A DNA stretch of 64,000 nucleotides from contig NZ_SEMC01000002.1 of assembly GCF_004153195.1 (NCBI RefSeq), positions 248,001-312,000 on the forward strand, given 5' to 3'. Source of the DNA: Sporolactobacillus sp. THM19-2. GTDB taxonomy: Bacteria; Bacillota; Bacilli; Bacillales; Sporolactobacillaceae. The notes under the pieces were generated by a model, which saw nothing but the letters and a program-made list of their open reading frames with translations, was not told the origin of the DNA and ran no database searches. Below, in pieces: positions 45,391-54,013 of this stretch (its first letter is position 1; each line of letters opens with the position of its first letter). A program made the translations under genes and the position numbers.

Positions 45391-45993
45391 TCAGAGAACG
45401 AGCGTCCCGTTTTCGAACAGAATCATGAACCCGAGTGCGACGAAAACGACCGGAACGATGAACTTTTCATATTTTTCAACGGTTTCTGAAACGCCTCTGA
45501 TCGCGGTCAGGCTGCGGCTGAAGGCAAGCAGAACTGCCGCCATCAGATAATAGATCACAATAGTAAGAACGAGATCAAACAAATTTAAAGTGGTAAATAG
45601 CGGAATATATACCCCGAGATTATCGCCGCCCGCTGCCAGTGAGATGGCGGTAACACTCAGAGCCAGTTTGCTGAATCTATGGCTTGATTCAATGATTTCC
45701 TCTTCTTCGCCTTCGTCGTCTTCCCCGCCGCCGAACCAGACTTTCAGCCCCAGATACATCGGCACGAAGCCGAGCAGGCCGACCCATCGCTGCGGCACAT
45801 AAGCGAGGCCGAATGCCGCCAGCACGCTGACCACAAGTAAAACAGTAATTCCTGCATATTGTCCGAGCGCGATGTCTCTTGTCGCGCCTTTTTTCTTCTT
45901 AAATTCCGAAAAAAGGACGACTAATATAATCACGTAATCGATGCTTGTCGCGATAAAAGAAAAAACGGCCGACAGAATCGTGGACATCACCAT
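45391..45993 (-). CDS. CadD-family cadmium resistance transporter
   Basis: 200 residues, five or so membrane segments: FSFIATSIDYVIILVVLF at the N terminus, ITVLLVVSVLAAFGLAYVP, an acidic cytosolic loop GGGEDDEGEEEEI, then LSVTAISLAAGGDNLGVYIP (the LysE-superfamily GDNxxVYxP motif) and the C-terminal pair. This is the CadD/Cad family, which exports cadmium or other cations. The GGGAGGAG site lies seven bases before the ATG. No CadC-type regulator gene is adjacent. Confidence 0.85.
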   Translation of the reverse strand: MVMSTILSAVFSFIATSIDYVIILVVLFSEFKKKKGATRDIALGQYAGITVLLVVSVLAAFGLAYVPQRWVGLLGFVPMYLGLKVWFGGGEDDEGEEEEIIESSHRFSKLALSVTAISLAAGGDNLGVYIPLFTTLNLFDLVLTIVIYYLMAAVLLAFSRSLTAIRGVSETVEKYEKFIVPVVFVALGFMILFENGTLVL

Positions 45994-46654
45994 GCCTCAG
46001 CTCCTCCCAGATTGATTGTGAAAAGCACAGTGGAAAAGGTTTCCGTATCACAGAATTCAGTCATGCAGACTACGTTGATTGTTTGTTATGCCTCCCTTGC
46101 AATCGGAACCGGATCAGGCGGCTTACATAAAGGCGCAAGGCCCGACGGACACACAACCATAAAGCGCGCTGGGGAACTGAATGCCCGCCGCCTGTTTTTT
46201 GAGACGCATTTCCGGAAAACATGAGATATTTTTCAACGGCTGAATCATCCGAAAGTCCATCGGATAAGACGCACTTTCTTCATTCAGCATTTTCACAGAT
46301 GCCTGACGGACGTTCTGTCGTCGTCGGTCAGCCGATAGCGGCAGCAGATCCTGTTTTCGTTGTTACCTTTTTGCTCGAGAAGGAAGGCATGTGTCAGGGT
46401 TTTCTCGGAATCTCGCATCAGACAGAAGATGAAACTTTCTGAAAATGTACACCCGCCAGATGGCCGGCGCACTGCGCTTACCCCTCCTGAGTCAGCACTT
46501 CACGTCAGCCAAACAGGTGCTCTCAGTACCGCGTCAGGTACGTTCAGAGTTTCTCCACCTGTTTGATCCGCTCATCCTCATCCAGCTGGCTTTCATACGT
46601 ATCCAGTAAGGCCACGGTCTTTCTGATCCTTTTCCCGAATCGCCACGCGCTACT
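45994..46654. other. Gene-free stretch between cadD-like and ychF
   Basis: About 660 bp. Several short overlapping open frames on the plus strand have no recognisable product. On the minus strand near 46560-46640 one frame reads TVALLDTYESQLDEDERIKQ before a stop, perhaps the tail of a decayed gene. Nothing can be named. Confidence 0.4.
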
Positions 46655-47755
46655 TCAGACATTAAATCTGAAGTTGACGATATCGCCGTCCTGCATCACA
46701 TAATCCTTGCCTTCCAGGCGCAGGTGTCCCTGTTCTCTTGCTGCCGTTTCCGATCCGGCTGAAATCAGATCATCATATGAAACGATCTCCGCGCGGATAA
46801 ATCCCCGTTCAAAGTCCGAATGAATGATTCCTGCGGCCTGTGGCGCTTTTGTTCCCCTTCTGAACGTCCAGGCACGTACTTCCTTTTCGCCCGCTGTAAA
46901 GTAAGTCGCCAGCCCCAGCAGCTGATAAGATTTCGCAATCAGTCGGTCAAGGCCGGAAGTTTTAAGCCCCAGATCCTGAAGAAAAGCCTGTTTTTCATCG
47001 GGATCCAGCTCGGCGATTTCCGATTCAATACGGGCTGAAATAGCAATGACTTCAGCACCGTCTTTTTCTGCATAATCTTTGACTGCCCGGACATGAGGAT
47101 TCTCATCTGGTTTGGCCACATCGTCTTCTGAGATATTTGCGACATACAGAACAGGTTTTCTGGTCAGCAGGTTAAACGGCTTAATAGCTGCTTCCTCTTC
47201 ATCCGTTAAATCAACATGACGGGCCGGCTTCCCTGCATCAAAAGCCGCTTTCAGCTTATTCAAAGCGGATAATTCAATGATCGCCTGTTTCTCTTTCTGA
47301 TTGGCAAGTTTCTGGACCCGGTCCAGACGCTTAGTAATCTGTTCCAGATCCGCCAGAATTAATTCGAGATTGATTGTTTCTATATCATCAATCGGATCGA
47401 TCTTGCCGGTTACATGTGTAATATTTTTATCATCAAAGCAGCGAACAACGTGAGAGATGGCATCAACCTGACGGATATTCGCCAGAAACTGATTGCCGAG
47501 TCCTTCACCTTTGCTTGCACCCTTCACCAGCCCTGCAATATCAGTAAACTCAAATGTTGTTGGAACTGTACGTTTCGGATGATACATTTCCGTAAGCTGA
47601 TCCAGCCGGTTATCCGGTACACTCACAATCCCGACATTCGGTTCAATGGTACAAAATGGATAATTCGCCATCTCCGCACCCGCCTGTGTAATGGCATTAA
47701 ACAGTGTTGATTTGCCAACATTCGGCAGGCCGACGATTCCTGTTGTCAAACTCAT
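46655..47755 (-). CDS. ychF: Redox-regulated ribosome-associated ATPase YchF
   Basis: 366 residues, OBG-type P-loop protein: GIVGLPNVGKSTLFNAIT (G1) at residues 7-24, FTDIAGLVKGASKGEGLGNQFL (G3), the ATP-specific NISE-type G4 region (YVANISEDD), and the C-terminal TGS domain (ARAWTF-like VRAWTFRRGTKAPQAAG ... DYVMQDGDIVNFRFNV). ATPase rather than GTPase in characterised homologues. Confidence 0.97.
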   Translation of the reverse strand: MSLTTGIVGLPNVGKSTLFNAITQAGAEMANYPFCTIEPNVGIVSVPDNRLDQLTEMYHPKRTVPTTFEFTDIAGLVKGASKGEGLGNQFLANIRQVDAISHVVRCFDDKNITHVTGKIDPIDDIETINLELILADLEQITKRLDRVQKLANQKEKQAIIELSALNKLKAAFDAGKPARHVDLTDEEEAAIKPFNLLTRKPVLYVANISEDDVAKPDENPHVRAVKDYAEKDGAEVIAISARIESEIAELDPDEKQAFLQDLGLKTSGLDRLIAKSYQLLGLATYFTAGEKEVRAWTFRRGTKAPQAAGIIHSDFERGFIRAEIVSYDDLISAGSETAAREQGHLRLEGKDYVMQDGDIVNFRFNV

Positions 47756-47885
47756 GAATAGTCACTCCCCGGATCACAAGATCCCTGTTTCATTAATCAC
47801 GTTCGTCTGTTTCTGACCATTGCACGGTCCTCATCAGGTACAGACCCTGTCTGAAAGTCCAGCCGGTTCCCCATAAAAATGAGGA

Positions 47886-48110
47886 TTAATCTGCATTTTT
47901 CTGATTTTCATCGGCTCCGTGTTCCAAAACTTTTTTAATCTTTTTCTGAAACTCTGCTCTGGGCATCATCACACTGTGCCCGCACCCCAGGCATTTAATG
48001 CGTATATCTGCACCCATGCGGATGACTTTCCATCGGTTCTCTCCGCAAGGGTGTACCTTCTTCATTTCAACTATATCATTCAGATCGAACGCTATCCTCG
48101 GTTTGGCCAT
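47886..48110 (-). CDS. DUF951 family small protein (YyzM-like)
   Basis: 74 residues: FDLNDIVEMKKVHPCGENRW and MGADIRIKCLGCGHSVMMPR. The Cys and His residues (HPCG, CLGCGH) suggest a small zinc-binding fold. Corresponds to B. subtilis YyzM between ychF and yyaC; the function is unknown. The start is the ATG nine bases after GAGGAGG. Lies 37 bp after glyS on the same strand, so probably expressed from the same T-box-controlled transcript. Confidence 0.88.
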   Translation of the reverse strand: MAKPRIAFDLNDIVEMKKVHPCGENRWKVIRMGADIRIKCLGCGHSVMMPRAEFQKKIKKVLEHGADENQKNAD

Positions 48111-48147
48111 AAATTCATTCCTCCTCGGATACAGGATTTCTCCTGTT

Positions 48148-49530
48148 TCAGAATGCTGTTTTCTCACTGATAAATGAGGCGACATCTTCTATTGGCAGAC
48201 GCACCTGTTCCATTGTGTCACGATCACGTATCGTCACTTTACCGTCCTCCTGTGAATCAAAGTCATAGGTGACGCAGAACGGTGTTCCGATCTCATCCTG
48301 CCGGCGATACCTTTTACCGATCGAACCTGTCTCATCGTAATCAACCATGAAGTCCTTCGCCAGCTGCTGATAAATGGCCCGGGTTTTTTCACCCAGCTTC
48401 TTCGAGAGAGGAAGAACCGCTGCTTTATAAGGGGCCAGTGCCGGATGAAAATGGAGAACGGTCCGGCTCTCCTTATCATTAATTTCCTGCTCCTCATAGG
48501 CCTCAGTAAGGAAAGCCAGCGTCACACGGTCAGCACCAAGTGAAGGCTCAATGACATAAGGAATGTATCTTTCATTATTATTCTGGTCAATGTAATGAAG
48601 ATCTTCTCCGGAAACATCCATATGCCGGCGCAGGTCATAATCCGTGCGTGAGGACAGACTCGACAGTTCTCCCCAACCGAACGGAAAGAGATATTCAATG
48701 TCAGTCGTTGCATTACTGTAATGCGGCAGTTCCTCTTTTTCATGATCACGCAGCCTGAGGTGATCCGGTGAAACATTCAGTGATTTCACCCATTCATAGC
48801 CAAACGTACGCCAATATTGAAACCATTTTTTATCATCACCCGGTTTGCAGAAAAATTCCAGTTCCATCTGTTCAAACTCACGCGTTCTGAACGTAAAGTT
48901 ACCCGGTGTGATTTCATTTCTGAACGCCTTGCCGACCTGTCCGATCCCAAACGGTATCTTTTTCCTCATGGTTCGCTGGACGTTTTTAAAATTCACAAAG
49001 ATACCCTGAGCCGTTTCCGGACGAAGAAAAATTTCATCTTTTTGTGTTTCGGTTACCCCCTGAAAGGTCTTAAACATCAGATTAAATTGCCGGATTTGTG
49101 TAAAATCATGTTCTCCGCATTCCGGACACTTGATGCTGTGTTCTTCAATCAATCGTTCCATGGTTGAAAAATCCAGTCCGTCAACCGGTCCGGGCAGCTT
49201 ATCGGCTGGAATATATTCTTCAATCAGTTTATCCGCACGGAAGCGGGATTTGCAATTCTTACAGTCAATCATTGGATCATTAAAGTTTTTGACATGTCCT
49301 GAGGCTTCCCACGTTTTCGGATTCATCAGGATGGCGGCATCCAATCCAACATTGTACGGTGATTCCTGTACAAATTTTTTCCACCAGGCCTTTTTTACAT
49401 TATTTTTCAGCTCCACACCAATCGGCCCGTAGTCCCAGGTGTTTGCCAGGCCCCCGTAAATTTCAGATCCTGGGAAAATGATGCCTCGCTGTTTCGCCAG
49501 CTTAACGACTTGCTCCATTGATTCTGCCAT
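48148..49530 (-). CDS. glyS: Glycyl-tRNA synthetase, single-chain alpha2 type
   Basis: 460 residues, class II synthetase of the eukaryote-like/homodimer kind: [20 protein letters not shown] then [19 protein letters not shown] (motif 1 region), [16 protein letters not shown] and [16 protein letters not shown] (motif 2), [12 protein letters not shown] (motif 3). The C-terminal anticodon-binding domain follows. This differs from the two-subunit GlyQ/GlyS enzyme of B. subtilis. Expression is governed by the T-box leader upstream. Confidence 0.96.
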   Translation of the reverse strand: MAESMEQVVKLAKQRGIIFPGSEIYGGLANTWDYGPIGVELKNNVKKAWWKKFVQESPYNVGLDAAILMNPKTWEASGHVKNFNDPMIDCKNCKSRFRADKLIEEYIPADKLPGPVDGLDFSTMERLIEEHSIKCPECGEHDFTQIRQFNLMFKTFQGVTETQKDEIFLRPETAQGIFVNFKNVQRTMRKKIPFGIGQVGKAFRNEITPGNFTFRTREFEQMELEFFCKPGDDKKWFQYWRTFGYEWVKSLNVSPDHLRLRDHEKEELPHYSNATTDIEYLFPFGWGELSSLSSRTDYDLRRHMDVSGEDLHYIDQNNNERYIPYVIEPSLGADRVTLAFLTEAYEEQEINDKESRTVLHFHPALAPYKAAVLPLSKKLGEKTRAIYQQLAKDFMVDYDETGSIGKRYRRQDEIGTPFCVTYDFDSQEDGKVTIRDRDTMEQVRLPIEDVASFISEKTAF

Positions 49531-49556
49531 CTATTTTGCTCCTTTTCATCAAATAT

Positions 49557-49800
49557 AAATAAGCTCTCATCCAAAGGCCAGTCTGACCCAGGGACGAGAG
49601 CTTTTATCTGCTCACGCGGTTCCACCCTAATTGATGCTATGAAAGCACCCACTCTAAAAGAGAAGCGAGACTCAGGAACGCCTTCTCCGGTGCTCTCCAG
49701 CCAGGTTCTCACCCTTCCTGGTTCTCTGTATGGATGCTTCTTCCGGATACTCTTTTCCTTCATTGTCTGATATAGATTCAGGGATTTCACCTGATTGTTT
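49557..49800 (-). promoter_or_regulatory. Glycine T-box riboswitch of glyS
   Basis: On the minus strand the universal T-box sequence AGGGTGGAACCGCG is at 49615-49628. A terminator AAGCTCTCGTCC/GGATGAGAGCTT (arms 49592-49603 and 49561-49572) follows, ending in ATTTATATTT. Stem I has ACCAGG/CCTGGC at its tip with a GGGTGAG loop and, below it, GAAGGCG, in which GGC at 49680-49682 is the likely specifier codon for glycine. Uncharged tRNA-Gly would promote read-through. A candidate -10 TATACT lies further upstream. Confidence 0.92.
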
Positions 49801-49862
49801 TCGATTTATAGTATAGCCTATTTTCTAAAAAAATGATACCCGCTGAATTTTTTCATTGATCA

Positions 49863-49892
49863 TGTATAAGCTTTAAAAATCTGCCGTATACT
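49863..49892 (+). promoter_or_regulatory. Possible forespore (SigF/SigG-type) promoter of yyaC
   Basis: TGTATA, 17 bases, GTATACT. The -35 agrees with the GTATA/TGTATA type used by forespore sigma factors; the -10 fit is partial. yyaC is a sporulation gene in B. subtilis, which supports the reading. Confidence 0.35.
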
Positions 49893-49919
49893 TTACTACA
49901 CCAATAAGGAGCGAAAACT

Positions 49920-50546
49920 ATGAATCTGAGAACAAACAGCGCATTCATGAAAAACCGGCAGGAAGCTTTTTGTTATATCCATCCCGATGCCCATGTTTCT
50001 CTTGTCTCCGCCATAAACAGGCATCTGCCAAAAGAAGCGGACGCTTATTCTATTGTCATTGTCTGCATCGGGACGGACCGTTCAACAGGGGATGCTTTGG
50101 GACCGCTGGTGGGGATGCATCTCCGGCAATATACTCTGAATAATACACATATATATGGCACTCTCGATCAGCCGGTACACGCCGTCAATCTTCAGAATAC
50201 CATGGAGGAGGTACAGGCGATGCATGATCATCCGTTTATCATCGCTGTCGATGCCTGCCTTGGCCACCGGCATCATGTAGGAAAAGTCTGTGTTTCTGAA
50301 GGACCTGTCAGACCCGGATCAGGAGTAAATAAGAAGCTTCCCCCCGTCGGCGATATGAATATCACCGGCATCGTCAACTTAAGCGGGTATATGGAGTATG
50401 CCGTTCTGCAAAACACACGACTCAGCCTCGTCATGAAACTTTCCAGGGCGATTAGTCGCAGTCTATATATTGCTCTCTTTTCCCGGGAAAAACGATCGAT
50501 ATTGACAGGCAGGGCGTTTTCCGATGATTCAGCACATTCCTTATGA
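49920..50546 (+). CDS. yyaC: Spore protease-like protein YyaC (DUF1256)
   Basis: 208 residues. VIVCIGTDRSTGDALGPLVG and FIIAVDACLGHRHHVGKV match the DUF1256/YyaC family, which shares its fold with the GPR spore protease and hydrogenase-maturation peptidases. It marks a spore former. AAGGAG lies before the ATG. Convergent with spo0J; the two coding ends overlap by 6 bp. Confidence 0.93.
   Translation: MNLRTNSAFMKNRQEAFCYIHPDAHVSLVSAINRHLPKEADAYSIVIVCIGTDRSTGDALGPLVGMHLRQYTLNNTHIYGTLDQPVHAVNLQNTMEEVQAMHDHPFIIAVDACLGHRHHVGKVCVSEGPVRPGSGVNKKLPPVGDMNITGIVNLSGYMEYAVLQNTRLSLVMKLSRAISRSLYIALFSREKRSILTGRAFSDDSAHSL
50478..50491. promoter_or_regulatory. Candidate Noc-binding site inside yyaC
   Basis: TTTTCCCGGGAAAA matches the Noc-binding consensus ATTTCCCGGGAAAT at 12 of 14 positions and keeps the whole central palindrome. 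noc itself is about 2 kb away. Confidence 0.5.
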
Positions 50547-51401
50547 GGGATGATTGATCAGTTCCAGCAGGCGGTACAGATCGTCTGCTGAGTAGTAGTC
50601 CAGTTCAATCTTTCCTTTTTCCCCTGCTCTTGCCGGTTTTATTTTTACCGAGGTACCCAGTCGTTCACGAATTCCGTCCACCTTTTCTTTCAGTTCCGGA
50701 GGCATGGTCCATGTTTTTTTCTTTGATGTTTCACGTGAAACATGATGATTGAGTTTTTGAATCAGTGCTTCAAGCTGACGCACATTTAATTGCTCTTTAA
50801 GGACTTTATTGACAACCGGAATCAGTTGCTTTTTATCTTTCAAACCGACAAGTGCCCTGCCATGGCCCATGGAGAGTTTTCCTTCCTCAAGTAATTTCTG
50901 AACTTTCCCATCCAGTTGCAGCAGGCGCAGCTGGTTGGCCACATGCGGTCTGCTTTTACCCAACTTTTTTGCCAGTTCTTCCTGTGTCAGCTTCAATCCA
51001 TCGAGCAGTTTCTTGTACGCTGTTGCTTCTTCAATTGGATTCAGATTTTCCCGCTGCAGATTTTCAATCAGGGCAATCTGCATCATCTCATTATCTGATA
51101 GTTCTTTAATGACGACAGGAACTTTCTTGAGGTCTGCACGTTTTGCCGCGCGAAAGCGGCGTTCTCCGGCAACGATGTCATAACCTTTGATACTTTTTCT
51201 GACCACAAGCGGCTGAATGATTCCATGCATTCTGATCGACCGGGCGAGCTCATCCAGTCCCGCCTCATCAAATTGTTTTCTTGGCTGGTATGGATTGGGT
51301 CTGAGATCTTCCAGGGCAACACTTTCCACTGCATTGTCCAGATCACCTGAAAATGCAGTGGGGAAGAAGGCATCAAGTCCTTTCCCCAAAGCTTTAGTCA
51401 C
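50541..51401 (-). CDS. parB: Chromosome partition protein ParB (Spo0J)
   Basis: 286 residues. N-terminal ParB/CTPase domain with LRPNPYQPRKQFDE, GIIQPLVVRKS and VAGERRFRAAKRA (CTP-binding C-motif), then the HTH LTQEELAKKLGKSRPHVANQ that reads parS, and a C-terminal dimerisation domain. Loads at parS and spreads as a CTP-dependent clamp. A perfect parS site lies inside this gene. Overlaps soj by 8 bp. Confidence 0.97.
   Translation of the reverse strand: MTKALGKGLDAFFPTAFSGDLDNAVESVALEDLRPNPYQPRKQFDEAGLDELARSIRMHGIIQPLVVRKSIKGYDIVAGERRFRAAKRADLKKVPVVIKELSDNEMMQIALIENLQRENLNPIEEATAYKKLLDGLKLTQEELAKKLGKSRPHVANQLRLLQLDGKVQKLLEEGKLSMGHGRALVGLKDKKQLIPVVNKVLKEQLNVRQLEALIQKLNHHVSRETSKKKTWTMPPELKEKVDGIRERLGTSVKIKPARAGEKGKIELDYYSADDLYRLLELINHPS
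50727..50742. promoter_or_regulatory. parS site 1 (within spo0J)
   Basis: TGTTTCACGTGAAACA, an exact 16-base consensus parS palindrome, located within the spo0J coding region as in B. subtilis. Confidence 0.97.
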
Positions 51402-52155
51402 CAGTCATCACTTCCTTTGCAAAATCAAGATAAACCTCTGCACCTCTTGAGCGGGAATCATAGATAATGATCGGCTTGCCATGACTGGGCGCTTCACTCA
51501 GGCGGACATTACGCGGGATAATTGTGTGAAAGACATGATCCTGAAAGTACTTTTTCACTTCCTGGATCACCTGCAGTCCCAGATTAGTTCTGGCATCCAG
51601 CATAGTCAGCAAGACGCCTTCAATGGCCAGATGATGATTCAAATGTTTCTGTACTAACCGTACGGTATTCAGCAGCTGACTCAGTCCTTCCAGCGCATAA
51701 TATTCGCACTGAACCGGAATGATGACTGCGTCCGAAGCAGTCAGGGCATTAATGGTCAAAAGACCCAGAGAGGGTGGGCAATCTATGATGATGTAATCAT
51801 ATGTATCTTTTACTTTATCCAGCGCCTTTTTTAACCGAACTTCGCGTGAAATGGTCGGAACAAGTTCGATTTCTGCTCCGGCCAGCTGAATGGCTGAAGG
51901 AAGTACATCCATATTCTCAATGGCCGATGGCTTCACAACACCCGCCACTTCGGTTTCTTCAACAAGGACATCATAGACACATTCATCCACTTCCCCTTTG
52001 TCCACACCCGAACCGCTTGTTGCATTTCCCTGAGGATCAGTATCAACAAGCAGGACCTTACAGCCAAGTGTCGCAAGACAGGCGCTCAAATTAACAGCTG
52101 TAGTGGTTTTGCCGACACCGCCTTTTTGATTGGCAATAGCCAGAATTTTACTCAC
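51394..52155 (-). CDS. parA: Chromosome partition ATPase ParA (Soj)
   Basis: About 253 residues. Deviant Walker A ANQKGGVGKTTTAVNLSACL, VDTDPQGNATSG (switch I region), and YIIIDCPPSLGLLTINAL (switch II). Soj regulates DnaA and works with Spo0J in origin segregation. The start is taken as GTG before AGTAAAATT, preceded by an AGGTG site; an in-frame TTG six codons earlier is less likely. Operon with spo0J. Confidence 0.96.
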   Translation of the reverse strand: MSKILAIANQKGGVGKTTTAVNLSACLATLGCKVLLVDTDPQGNATSGSGVDKGEVDECVYDVLVEETEVAGVVKPSAIENMDVLPSAIQLAGAEIELVPTISREVRLKKALDKVKDTYDYIIIDCPPSLGLLTINALTASDAVIIPVQCEYYALEGLSQLLNTVRLVQKHLNHHLAIEGVLLTMLDARTNLGLQVIQEVKKYFQDHVFHTIIPRNVRLSEAPSHGKPIIIYDSRSRGAEVYLDFAKEVMTGD

Positions 52156-52328
52156 ACTTACACCTACTCTCAAATCTCGATTGCTATCTTTTATTTTACC
52201 ATGAAAAGATCAATCGATGATCATTATTATTGAATCACAAAAATATCCAGCAAAGGGCTCGTCAGAATCTTTGCCGGATCACTCATTGTTCACTATTCAG
52301 TTCACAGATTCATCGTTTGATCAGATGT

Positions 52329-53192
52329 TCATTTATTTTTTGGAATTTTGATTGTAAATTGATAAAAGTCGCCCATATCCTCTTCTTCCGTATTAATTGG
52401 CATACCCGAACGGGTCACCATGTGTACGGATTGACGGATTGTATTTACGGCGATTCGGGTATCCCTGCTCAAGGATTGTCGCCTTTGTTTGCGGTTTTTC
52501 TTCTCGTTCTTTCCTTTACCTTCTTCAAGAAGCTTTCTTACACGAAATTCTGTCTGTTTGACGTTCAATTGTTTCTCCAGAATATCTTTCAGAAGCTTTT
52601 CCTGTTTCTCCGGATCTTTCAGAATAAGTAAAGCACGGGCATGACGTTCTGTAATCTTTTTTTCTAATATAGAGCTTTGAACGGATGAAGGTAATTTAAG
52701 CAACCTTAATTTATTGGCAATGGTGGACTGCCCCTTCCCCAGTTGCTGAGCCAGTCCCTCCTGTGTTAACCCGTTGATATCCATTAATCGTGCATAAGCC
52801 ATTGCTTCTTCTATAGCTGTCAGTTCTTCTCTCTGGAGATTTTCTATTAATGCAATGGAAGCCGTCTGGTCTTCGTCAAGATGCTTAATGATGGCGGGAA
52901 TCTTTTCCCACCCCAGATAAGAGACCGCACGCCAACGTCTTTCTCCTGCGATAATTTCAAAATGATCCCCTGAAGGGCGCAACACAATGGGTTGTATGAC
53001 ACCATGTTCCCTAATGGTAGCTGCCAATTCCCGCAGTTTTTCTTCATTAAAAATGGAACGCGGCTGATACGGATTTGGAACAATTTTATTTATTTCTATT
53101 TCCTGTACGTGGGTCTCATCATTTTCACTGTGAGTGAATGTAGCACTGTCTTCATGATCCTGATTAAAAAGATGAGATAAAGAATGTTTCAT
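52329..53192 (-). CDS. noc: Nucleoid occlusion protein Noc
   Basis: 287 residues, ParB paralogue: [35 protein letters not shown] (CTP-binding) and the [23 protein letters not shown]. The N-terminal 35 residues form a charged tail starting MKHSLSHLF, which fits the membrane-binding amphipathic N terminus of Noc. Prevents Z-ring assembly over the chromosome. Located between soj and rsmG as in B. subtilis. Confidence 0.94.
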   Translation of the reverse strand: MKHSLSHLFNQDHEDSATFTHSENDETHVQEIEINKIVPNPYQPRSIFNEEKLRELAATIREHGVIQPIVLRPSGDHFEIIAGERRWRAVSYLGWEKIPAIIKHLDEDQTASIALIENLQREELTAIEEAMAYARLMDINGLTQEGLAQQLGKGQSTIANKLRLLKLPSSVQSSILEKKITERHARALLILKDPEKQEKLLKDILEKQLNVKQTEFRVRKLLEEGKGKNEKKNRKQRRQSLSRDTRIAVNTIRQSVHMVTRSGMPINTEEEDMGDFYQFTIKIPKNK

Positions 53193-53271
53193 TTTGACAC
53201 CACCCTTTTACGGCCGCCTTTTATCTATTTCGGCTGCACAGCTTTGAATTCCTTCCGGCAATTAACCCCAA

Positions 53272-53287
53272 TGTTTCACGTGAAACA
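53272..53287. promoter_or_regulatory. parS site 2 (between noc and rsmG)
   Basis: TGTTTCACGTGAAACA, an exact consensus palindrome in the 95-bp noc-rsmG gap, ending one base before the rsmG stop codon. Confidence 0.97.
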
Positions 53288-53995
53288 TCACAATGGCTTC
53301 CTGGAAGGCGTTCCAGGCTTTCTTGGGTATTTTACAGGCGTTGTGCCTGTTTTTTTAATAAAAACAAGGGTCCTCTTACCGGCAAGATCAGGCAGATCCA
53401 GAGAAACGGATCGCTGAAGTGTTCCGCCGAGCTCATGGAGAGCATGGTCAGAACTGGAGATCTCCTGACTGGCATTTGCTCCTTTAAGAGCAATGAATGT
53501 CCCCCCTGTCCGATTGAGGGGCAGACAATATTCACAGAGTACAGAAAGAGGCGCCACCGCCCGGGCAGTCACAATATCAAAAGACTCACGAATACCCCTC
53601 CTGTGTGCAAACATTTCTGCACGGTCATGGTAGAGCCGGACATCATTCAGATTCAGTGTCCCTGTCAGTGATTCAATGAAAGACAGCCTTTTTTTCAGGG
53701 CATCAACCAGGGTCAGTTTAAGCCCGGGGTACATGATTTTCAAAGGAATCCCGGGAAAACCCGCCCCCGAACCGACATCACAGAGTGTCATGCCGCTACT
53801 GAAGGGAAAATAAAAGGCCGGTGTCAGTGAATCATAAAAATGTTTCACCGTGACCTCTTTTTCTTCGGTAATTGCTGTAAGATTCACTTTCTGATTCCAT
53901 TTTACAAGTTTCTGGAAATACAGGTCAAATTGTTTTTTCTGAACTTCAGAAAGCTGCAATCCCTGATTTGACAGTATTGATTCGAGATATTTCAT
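53288..53995 (-). CDS. rsmG: 16S rRNA (guanine-527-N7)-methyltransferase
   Basis: About 235 residues. DVGSGAGFPGIPLKIM is the SAM-binding motif; LVDALKKRLSFIESL and TARAVAPLSVLCEY are typical RsmG segments. The start is the ATG five bases after GGAGG, since the upstream TTG overlaps that site. Downstream of mnmG by 18 bp. Confidence 0.96.
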   Translation of the reverse strand: MKYLESILSNQGLQLSEVQKKQFDLYFQKLVKWNQKVNLTAITEEKEVTVKHFYDSLTPAFYFPFSSGMTLCDVGSGAGFPGIPLKIMYPGLKLTLVDALKKRLSFIESLTGTLNLNDVRLYHDRAEMFAHRRGIRESFDIVTARAVAPLSVLCEYCLPLNRTGGTFIALKGANASQEISSSDHALHELGGTLQRSVSLDLPDLAGKRTLVFIKKTGTTPVKYPRKPGTPSRKPL

Positions 53996-54013
53996 TTGTT
54001 CCTCCAAGAGCTG

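Noticed and set aside
46012-46566. Three overlapping short plus-strand frames
   Set aside because: They overlap one another in different frames, lack good start signals and show no known domain.
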